18,654 nt of DNA from Coriobacteriaceae bacterium (GTDB lineage Bacteria; Actinomycetota; Coriobacteriia; Coriobacteriales; Eggerthellaceae): contig SUUF01000029.1 in NCBI GenBank assembly GCA_015062635.1, forward strand, positions 2,761 through 21,414. Direction: 5' to 3'. The notes beneath the pieces were generated by a model. That model worked only from the letters and a program-made list of their open reading frames with translations, ran no database searches and was not told where the DNA came from. The translations under genes were made by a program, and so were the position numbers. Below are positions 1 to 5,691 of this stretch, one piece after another. How positions within the stretch are numbered: position 1 is the first letter of the stretch; every line of letters begins with the position of its first letter.

Positions 1-117
1 CGCTTCGCGGCTCCGCTCAGGATGACACTGGGTGGGTCGCGCTTCGCGGCTCCGGTCGGGATGACACTGGGTGGGTCGCGATTCGCGGGTCCGGTCGGGA
101 TGACGCGGGGTGCATCG
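1..117. repeat. Three tandem 39-bp repeats next to gyrB
   Basis: Three head-to-tail units of exactly 39 bp occupy 1-39, 40-78 and 79-117. Units 1 and 2 differ at only two positions (CTCCGCTCAGG against CTCCGGTCGGG). Unit 3 is more diverged, mainly near its end. The last base of unit 3 lies directly against the gyrB stop codon at 118-120. Read on the minus strand each unit contains GTCATCC(T/C)GA followed by a short GC-rich imperfect palindrome. From memory, this core resembles dispersed 'TCATCCTGAGCG' repeats present in many bacterial genomes; this was not checked. The array may continue to the left of the window. Because 39 is a multiple of 3, open frames run through it, but none looks like a gene. 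Confidence 0.85.
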
Positions 118-2052
118 TTAGAAGTCGAGGAAGCGGGCGTCGTTCGCGTGCTTCGTGATGAACTCGCGACGCGGCTCGACGAGCGAACCCATCAGCTCGC
201 TCACCACGCGCTCGGCGCGGGCGGCATCGTCGATGTTCACCTGCACGAGCGTGCGTCCGTTCGGCTCCATCGTGGTCTCCCACAGCTGCTCGGGGTCCAT
301 CTCGCCAAGGCCCTTGTAGCGCTGCACGGTGTACTTCGTCCCCTCGGGAATCTGCGAAGTCGCGCGCGCCAGGGCATCGTCGTTGAAGATGTACTCAATC
401 TTGCGGCTATTGCCCTTCTTCAGGCCATACAGCGGCGGCTGGGCGATGTAGATGTAGCCCAGGTTGATGAGCTCGGGCATGTAACGGTAGAAGAACGTCA
501 GCAGCAGGCAGCGGATGTGCGCACCGTCGACGTCGGCGTCGGTCATGATGATGATGCGGTGGTAACGCGCCTTTTCCGCATCGAACGCCGGGCCGATGTT
601 CGTGCCGATGGCCGTGATGAGGCTCGAAATGGTATCGCTGGAAAGCGCGCGGTCCTGGCCGACGCGCTCGACGTTCAGGATCTTGCCGCGCAACGGCAGG
701 ATGGCCTGGTATTTGCGGTCGCGGGCCTGCTTGGCCGAACCACCAGCGGAATCGCCCTCGACGATGAAGATCTCGGAGAGCGACGCATCGCGGCTCGAGC
801 AGTCGGCCAGCTTGCCCGGCAGGCTGAAGCTGTCGAGCACGCCCTTGCGGCGCATGTTGTCGCGCGCCTTGCGGGCGGCCTCGCGCGCCTTCAGGGCGCG
901 ACTCGCCTTGTTCACGATCTGGCGTGCCGGCGAGGGGTTCTCTTCCAGGTATTCGCCCACGCCCTGCGCGGTGGCAGTCTGGACCAGGCCGCGGATCTCG
1001 GTGTTGCCGAGCTTCGTCTTCGTCTGGCCCTCGAACTGCGGGTTATGCAGCTTCACCGAGATGACGGCCGCCAAGCCCTCGCGGCAGTCGTCGCCGGTGA
1101 GGTTGGAGTCCTTTTCCTTCAGGATGTTCTTGCTGCGCGCGTAATCGTTGATCGTGCGCGTGAGGGCCTGCTTGAAGCCATCCATGTGGGTGCCGCCCTC
1201 GTGCGTGTTGATGTTGTTCGCGAACGCGAGGACCGAGCCGGTGTAGCCCTCCGTCCACTGCATGGCCACCTCGACGGTACCGGCATCGCTATCCGCGGCG
1301 AAGTTGATGACGCGGCCGATGGTCTGCTTGCCCTCGTTGAGGTACTTCACGAAATCGGTGATGCCGTTCTTGTACTTGAAGTTGACGGTCTTCGGCTTGT
1401 CGTCGACGATCTGGCGCTCGTCATGCAAGATGAGCTCGAGGCCCTTGTTCAAGAACGCCATCTCGCGGAAGCGGCTCTCGAGCGTCGCGAAATCGTACTC
1501 GGTGGTCTCGGTGAAGATCTCGGGGTCGGGCCAGAAGGTGATCTCGGTGCCGGTGGTCTTCGACTGGCCGACCACCTGGAGTTTCTTGGTGGTGACGCCG
1601 CGCTCGAATTCCATCTCGTACACCTTGCCATCGCGGGCGACGCGCGCCACCAGGCGGGTGGAAAGCGCATTCACGCACGAGACGCCTACGCCGTGCAGGC
1701 CACCCGACACCTTATAGCCCTCGCCGCCGAACTTGCCGCCGGCATGGAGGATGGTGAGCACGACCTCGAGGGTCGGGATTTTCTCGGTGGGATGCTTGTC
1801 GACGGGAATGCCGCGGCCGTTGTCCTTCACCGTGATGGAATTGTCCTGGTGAATCCAGGCCTCGATTTTCGTGCAGAACCCAGCAAGCGCTTCGTCGACG
1901 GAATTGTCGACCACCTCGTAGACCAGGTGGTGGAGGCCACGGGCGCTGGTGGAGCCAATGTACATGGCGGGACGCAGGCGCACAGCCTCCAGGCCCTCGA
2001 GGACGCGGATGTCGTCGCCAGTGTAATGGCCGCCGTTGGTGTTTTGTGCCAC
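118..2052 (-). CDS. gyrB: DNA gyrase subunit B
   Basis: The product is the ATPase subunit of DNA gyrase, which introduces negative supercoils together with GyrA (expected just beyond the left edge). It is 644 residues long, normal for actinobacterial GyrB. The GHKL ATPase has E46/N50 in EVVDNSVDEAL, DNGRGIPVD at 77-85 and GGLHGVG at 117-123. QTKTKLGN is at 343-350. The TOPRIM domain has EGDSAGG at 432-438 and DADVDG at 505-510, followed by QRYKGLGEM at 577-585. The C-terminus, with RREFI and a final LDF, is the usual GyrB ending. Translation starts at GTG (2050-2052), eight bases after AAGGAG. The DciA-like gene lies upstream on the same strand, with its stop at 2264. Confidence 0.98.
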   Translation of the reverse strand: MAQNTNGGHYTGDDIRVLEGLEAVRLRPAMYIGSTSARGLHHLVYEVVDNSVDEALAGFCTKIEAWIHQDNSITVKDNGRGIPVDKHPTEKIPTLEVVLTILHAGGKFGGEGYKVSGGLHGVGVSCVNALSTRLVARVARDGKVYEMEFERGVTTKKLQVVGQSKTTGTEITFWPDPEIFTETTEYDFATLESRFREMAFLNKGLELILHDERQIVDDKPKTVNFKYKNGITDFVKYLNEGKQTIGRVINFAADSDAGTVEVAMQWTEGYTGSVLAFANNINTHEGGTHMDGFKQALTRTINDYARSKNILKEKDSNLTGDDCREGLAAVISVKLHNPQFEGQTKTKLGNTEIRGLVQTATAQGVGEYLEENPSPARQIVNKASRALKAREAARKARDNMRRKGVLDSFSLPGKLADCSSRDASLSEIFIVEGDSAGGSAKQARDRKYQAILPLRGKILNVERVGQDRALSSDTISSLITAIGTNIGPAFDAEKARYHRIIIMTDADVDGAHIRCLLLTFFYRYMPELINLGYIYIAQPPLYGLKKGNSRKIEYIFNDDALARATSQIPEGTKYTVQRYKGLGEMDPEQLWETTMEPNGRTLVQVNIDDAARAERVVSELMGSLVEPRREFITKHANDARFLDF

Positions 2053-2078
2053 TATTACTGCTCCTTAAACATAAAATG

Positions 2079-2094
2079 GGGGCCACATGGCCCC
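2079..2094 (-). promoter_or_regulatory. Hairpin in the gyrB leader, terminator-like
   Basis: GGGGCCA (2079-2085) and TGGCCCC (2088-2094) form a perfect inverted repeat. On the minus strand it is followed by CATTTTATGTTT and then the gyrB ribosome-binding site. It could be the terminator of the upstream wall/DciA transcript. If the promoter at 2113-2121 is real, it would instead be an attenuator that gyrB transcripts must read through. The U-tract is interrupted, so termination may be weak. Confidence 0.5.
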
Positions 2095-2112
2095 TAAGAA
2101 CGTGTTTAAGAG

Positions 2113-2121
2113 ATTCTATCA
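2113..2121 (-). promoter_or_regulatory. Probable extended -10 promoter of gyrB
   Basis: On the minus strand TGATAGAAT (2121 down to 2113) matches an extended -10 element (TG-n-TAGAAT). No good -35 is visible at the expected distance, which is common for extended -10 promoters. The predicted transcript would begin near 2106, giving a leader of about 54 bases that includes the hairpin at 2079-2094. Confidence 0.45.
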
Positions 2122-2263
2122 CATTTTCTCTCGAATATATGTTCGTACTCAGCCGTAACCAGGCCTTATACGGCCTTACAAGGGCAATTGCACAGGAAGA
2201 ACATAAGCCGGTTATCAACAAGGACAACACGCTGATTCCACTCGGAAAACAGGAGGGCGCAGG

Positions 2264-2842
2264 CTAGTCGCCCAGGGCCTTTTTCCACTCGAGATCGGCC
2301 ACCATCGCGCGCTCGACGGCACGGCGCAAGCGCGCATCCTCGATGCCGGCCACCTGCTGGTCGACCACCGCGCGCTCTTCAGGCGAAAGGGGCACCGGCC
2401 GCACGTCATCTTTATACGAAGGAACGGCTTCTTCCCGCACGAACGGATGATGCGCCTTGTACTGGCCGCGCGAGATGATGATCTTGAACTCGTCGATGCG
2501 CTCCCCGAATTCCTCGAAGAACTGGAGCTTCACCAATTCGCGGCGGGCGTTCAGCTCGGCCGCCACGATGCTCTCGTCCACGTAGGCCACCAGCTGCTTG
2601 CCCGTGCCCGTCGCGCCGGCATCTTTGCGGTCGTCGTGATCGCGCCGAAGCGCACGGGCATCGCCTTCGCGCAGTATGAAGACATTGTTCGTATGCGCGA
2701 GGATATACTCATCGCCGCCTTTGCGCATGATGTGCTCCCACATGCGCTGGACCTCGGCCGCCCGCGCCTGCTTCGCAACGTCCTCGACCGAGCCGCCCAT
2801 CGCGCGCACCGCTTGCGGAAGCACCGCCCGGAGCTTCGCCAT
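2264..2842 (-). CDS. dciA: DUF721 (DciA-like) protein
   Basis: This 192-residue protein has the DUF721 pattern: an N-terminal helical stretch, then MWEHI near residues 34-38, AHTNNVFILREGD, a strand VAYVDES followed by LNARRELVKLQFFEEFG, and a final strand FKIIIS. DciA proteins interact with the replicative helicase DnaB and are thought to help load it; that role is known for the family and inferred here. DUF721 genes commonly sit just before gyrB in actinobacteria, as here. A charged stretch of about 20 residues (near 60-82) splits the domain, and a tail of about 55 residues follows it. The ATG follows the LCP stop codon by two bases, with AAGGA inside the end of the LCP gene, which suggests translational coupling. 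Confidence 0.8.
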   Translation of the reverse strand: MAKLRAVLPQAVRAMGGSVEDVAKQARAAEVQRMWEHIMRKGGDEYILAHTNNVFILREGDARALRRDHDDRKDAGATGTGKQLVAYVDESIVAAELNARRELVKLQFFEEFGERIDEFKIIISRGQYKAHHPFVREEAVPSYKDDVRPVPLSPEERAVVDQQVAGIEDARLRRAVERAMVADLEWKKALGD

Positions 2843-2844
2843 CG

Positions 2845-3996
2845 CTAGTCCTTCTTGGCTTTGGAAGATGCGGCCGCCGAGCTTGATGACGCCTTGCCGG
2901 AGCCCGAGGAAGAGGCCGTGCTCGCCGACGCCACGATCGTGCTGCTGCTCGACTCCACGGAGTACGGTTCCTTCACGTAATCGTCTTCGCTTCCCTGGAA
3001 GTCGTAGTGGGGCAATGCGGCGGCAGGGTCCTCGCCGGAATCGACGACGCTCATCAGCTCACGCCACGCTGTCACCCGGGGCTCGACAATCGGCTCGCCC
3101 GCCTCGTTAATCGAACTGGCGAGGTAGGGGCCGGTGCACGAGAAGATGCGCACCGCTTCCTTCTCGTCATAGAATCGCGTGACCAGCGAAAGGAGCGTCG
3201 CATTGTCGATGTTGGTCTCGACCTCGCTCTCGAAGACGCCGAGCACCTTGCGCACGGCATCGTCTTCGCTGCCGAGCACCATCGTTATCATATCCGACAC
3301 CACCGTGCGGGCGTTGAGCTGCCGGTGGGCGTCGCTGTCCACGAGATACGGCTCTGACGAGCGAATGTATGCCAGCGTTCCCGCCTCGTCGAGCTCGACA
3401 TGCTTTCCCGTCGGGATGGTGATGGGCCTGGCGGTAAGCGGATCCTGCATCGTGATGGAAACCGGCACATCGGCGTCTATCGGCCCAACTTGGCTGACGA
3501 GCGCCTCGAACCCGCTGAAACCGAGCAGGAAGTAATAGCGGATGGAAACGCCGGTGATGCGCTCAACGGTATGGACGGTCGCTTTCGGCCCCTCGACAAG
3601 CGTGTCGCGCACCGGTATGCCGGAATCTTCCAGAACCGTGTTTGCCGGCACGGTGACGAGCGTGACCGTGCACGTGCCGGGGTCGATGCGCGCAAGGATG
3701 AGCCCGTCAGCATGCGCCTGGCTCGTCTCGGACCGGGAATTCATGTTGCCCGTATACAGCGCCGTCCCCTCGAGGCTATCGCTCCCGATAAGCAGCACGT
3801 AGAACGGGTTCGTATCGGCCAGGCGCGTCGGCGTGGCGGAATCTTCCTGGCTCGTGGTGTCGGTGGTGGCACCCAAACCCAGCGCGATGCTCACGAACGA
3901 GGCGATGGACAGCAGCACGAGCAGCGTGACGAGGAAACGGATGACGAAGCGTCGATGCACGTACATGCGCGTCGCGGGACTCTCGGTGGAAGCCAT
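2845..3996 (-). CDS. LytR-CpsA-Psr (LCP) family protein, divergent
   Basis: LCP enzymes transfer glycopolymers from an undecaprenyl carrier to peptidoglycan, outside the membrane. This 383-residue protein has a short basic N-terminus, one membrane segment (about 18-41), an LCP domain starting at FYVLLIGSD (66-73), and a low-complexity Ser/Ala tail ending in lysines. ADGLILARIDP (96-106), the GFSGFEALVSQVGPIDADVPV stretch (from 159) and LAYIRSS (208-214) match LCP landmarks. However, the usual PRD motif reads VPANT (116-120), and the second arginine of the YxRxR region is a serine, so catalysis may be altered. The start is ATG at 3996: AGGAGG is six bases away, whereas GTG at 3999 would leave only three. 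The ATG overlaps the stop of the glycan phosphotransferase, supporting a joint role in wall-polymer assembly. Confidence 0.82.
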   Translation of the reverse strand: MASTESPATRMYVHRRFVIRFLVTLLVLLSIASFVSIALGLGATTDTTSQEDSATPTRLADTNPFYVLLIGSDSLEGTALYTGNMNSRSETSQAHADGLILARIDPGTCTVTLVTVPANTVLEDSGIPVRDTLVEGPKATVHTVERITGVSIRYYFLLGFSGFEALVSQVGPIDADVPVSITMQDPLTARPITIPTGKHVELDEAGTLAYIRSSEPYLVDSDAHRQLNARTVVSDMITMVLGSEDDAVRKVLGVFESEVETNIDNATLLSLVTRFYDEKEAVRIFSCTGPYLASSINEAGEPIVEPRVTAWRELMSVVDSGEDPAAALPHYDFQGSEDDYVKEPYSVESSSSTIVASASTASSSGSGKASSSSAAASSKAKKD

Positions 3997-5192
3997 CACT
4001 CACCTCCTTCGGCATCGGCAACGGGTGCCTGATGGCGGCCGGTACTTTCCGCGCTTTTCTGCGGAACGCGTGGTCCGGTGTTGCCCCGGTTATCGTAGTG
4101 GTGCTGGAGCACGGGCTTGAACAGGCCCACACGCCAAATGACCACGAACATCGCGACGAACAGGACGCCGAACACGACCCAACGCATCGGGCCCGACGTG
4201 CTCGAGATGAGCAGCCCGACAACGCCGAGCACCGCCGTGCACGCGTACAGGATGAGGACCGATTTACGCTGCCCGAGGCCGGCATCGACCAGGCGATGGT
4301 GGATATGCCCCATGTCGGCCTCATCGAAGCGCTGGTGCTGGCGCGTGCGGCGGATGAACGCCGATGCGGTGTCGAGCATGGGAATGCCCGCGATGACCAA
4401 CGGGATGAGGTTCACGACGAGGCTCTGCGTGCGCACGACGCCGGCGAGCGAGACCGTTCCGATGAGCAGGCCCAAGAACAGGGCGCCGGAATCGCCCATG
4501 AACGTCGAAGCCGGATAGAAGTTGTAGCAGAGGAACGCGAGGCAGATGGCCACGATGACGACGCAGATGAGGGCGAGCGTCATGCTGCCGCGCATGTACA
4601 CGAGCACGAACATGCTCACCGACACGATGGCGACGATGCCCGCGGCGAGGCCGTCGAGGCCGTCGATGAGGTTGATGATGTTCACGAACACGACCAGGTA
4701 CGCCACGGTGAGCGGGACGTTGAGCCATCCGAGCTCGAGATACGCCCCGTCGACGAGCGAGCGCACCATGTCGATGGAAACCCCCGAAAGCGCGACGATC
4801 GTGGCAGCCAGTATCTGTCCGAGCATCTTCTGCTTCGGGGTTATCTGCACGATATCGTCGATGAGCCCCACGATGAACATGACGGTGATGCCCATGAGGA
4901 GCGAGGGATATTGGATGCCCTTCACGATGTAGAGGTCGGTGATGCGCCATCCGAAGAAGGTCACGCCCAGGTACAGCGTAAGGCAACCCGCCAAAAAGCC
5001 CAGGTACAGCGCGATGCCCCCGCACCGGGGAACCGGGTGGTCGTTCACGCGGCGGTTGCTGGGGTAATCGATGGCGCCGATGGTGGCGGCAAGCCACCGG
5101 CTGAAGGGAACGGTTGCGAGCGTGACGAGGAAAGCCACCGAGAAAACGATGACTCCCTGCACGATTTCAGGTGTCAGGAATTGTTCCAGCAC
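3996..5192 (-). CDS. Undecaprenyl-phosphate sugar-1-P transferase, WecA/TagO-like
   Basis: This integral membrane enzyme belongs to the MraY/WecA family, which moves a sugar-1-phosphate (GlcNAc-1-P in WecA/TagO) from a UDP-sugar to undecaprenyl phosphate, the first step of teichoic-acid-like or other wall glycopolymers. The 398 residues include many hydrophobic helices. Family signatures are clear: GLIDD at 109-113, NLIDGLDG at 174-181, FMGDSG at 231-236 and HIHHRL at 296-301. The HIHHRL motif favours the WecA/TagO branch over MraY. The last 35 or so residues are hydrophilic. The start is GTG at 5192, after AGGGGA. The stop overlaps the LCP start codon. The exact sugar cannot be read from the sequence. 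Confidence 0.92.
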   Translation of the reverse strand: MLEQFLTPEIVQGVIVFSVAFLVTLATVPFSRWLAATIGAIDYPSNRRVNDHPVPRCGGIALYLGFLAGCLTLYLGVTFFGWRITDLYIVKGIQYPSLLMGITVMFIVGLIDDIVQITPKQKMLGQILAATIVALSGVSIDMVRSLVDGAYLELGWLNVPLTVAYLVVFVNIINLIDGLDGLAAGIVAIVSVSMFVLVYMRGSMTLALICVVIVAICLAFLCYNFYPASTFMGDSGALFLGLLIGTVSLAGVVRTQSLVVNLIPLVIAGIPMLDTASAFIRRTRQHQRFDEADMGHIHHRLVDAGLGQRKSVLILYACTAVLGVVGLLISSTSGPMRWVVFGVLFVAMFVVIWRVGLFKPVLQHHYDNRGNTGPRVPQKSAESTGRHQAPVADAEGGE

Positions 5193-5228
5193 GCATTCCC
5201 CTGGTTAGGTGTTCATTGGCAACCCTGC

Positions 5229-5257
5229 ATTATACCGGGAACAGCGCAGCAGCAACG
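5229..5257 (-). promoter_or_regulatory. Probable promoter of the wall-polymer/DciA operon
   Basis: A perfect -10 hexamer TATAAT lies on the minus strand at 5234-5229, with a weak -35 (TTGCTG, about 15 bases upstream). Transcription would begin near 5222, about 30 bases before the GTG start of the glycan phosphotransferase. Confidence 0.55.
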
Positions 5258-5330
5258 CCGCACGCATTGGCTGCGACGTTTTTACAGAATAGGCACGGCT
5301 AATCGCCGCCCCACAGCCCCGTTCGAAGGG

Positions 5331-5621
5331 CTAGAAGGCCGATTCCCCCTGGCTTCCGCCGGAAATCAGCGAATTCGCATCGAAGCCCAGGTAGTTCATC
5401 GCGAACAGCGTGACGATCCAGAACACGAGGCCGATGATGCCGAAGACGATGCCGAGGTGCGCGTTTTGGTAGGCGCGGCTTTCCTTGTCGGCCCGATCTT
5501 GCGCCATCAGGCCGAAGATGATGCCCGCCGCGCCAAAGGCGAGCGGGAAGATGAAGATGCTCGTGATGCCGCACACCAATGCGGCGATGGCGAGCTTTTC
5601 GTTGTTGCCGTTGTCTTCCAT
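5331..5621 (-). CDS. Small DUF4190-like membrane protein
   Basis: This is a 96-residue protein with two long hydrophobic segments (about 10-40 and 54-78) separated by a short polar loop containing AQDRADKES. The pattern LAIAALVCGITSIF then FGAAGIIFGLMA then HLGIVFGIIGLVF, Gly-rich and repeated, is typical of DUF4190-type small membrane proteins, whose function is unknown. The N-terminus is short, acidic and Asn-rich; the C-terminus is Gly/Ser-rich. The start is ATG at 5621, with AAAGGA unusually far upstream (12 bases) and inside a hairpin. It lies downstream of the helicase gene on the same strand but seems to have its own promoter. No clear terminator follows. Confidence 0.72.
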   Translation of the reverse strand: MEDNGNNEKLAIAALVCGITSIFIFPLAFGAAGIIFGLMAQDRADKESRAYQNAHLGIVFGIIGLVFWIVTLFAMNYLGFDANSLISGGSQGESAF

Positions 5622-5626
5622 GAAGT

Positions 5627-5657
5627 GGGGGCGTCCTTTCGGTCGCCCCCTATTGTA
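5627..5657 (-). promoter_or_regulatory. Possible promoter and hairpin holding the Shine-Dalgarno site
   Basis: GGGGGCG (5627-5633) and CGCCCCC (5644-5650) form a 7-bp stem, extended by CC/GG after one T-T mismatch, with a four-base loop. On the minus strand the AAAGGA ribosome-binding site of the DUF4190-like gene falls in the loop and inner stem. A -10-like TACAAT (5657-5652) sits just upstream, so the 5' arm lies at about the predicted transcript start. The hairpin could limit translation or be an operator. It has no U-tract, so it is not a normal terminator. Confidence 0.4.
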
Positions 5658-5691
5658 GCGTTAATACCGCCGCGCGAAGGCGAGCGTCTGG

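Noticed and set aside
1..117. CRISPR array
   Set aside because: The units are contiguous 39-bp repeats with no unique spacers and no cas genes are present.
22..2097. A 691-codon plus-strand open frame opposite gyrB
   Set aside because: It mirrors gyrB codon structure in a GC-rich genome, has Arg/His/Ala/Val-rich composition, and matches no family; GyrB on the other strand is unambiguous.
2212..2220. DnaA-box-like TTATCAACA upstream of gyrB
   Set aside because: Only one copy was noticed, no dnaA or dnaN gene is near, and there is no AT-rich unwinding element; not enough for an origin.
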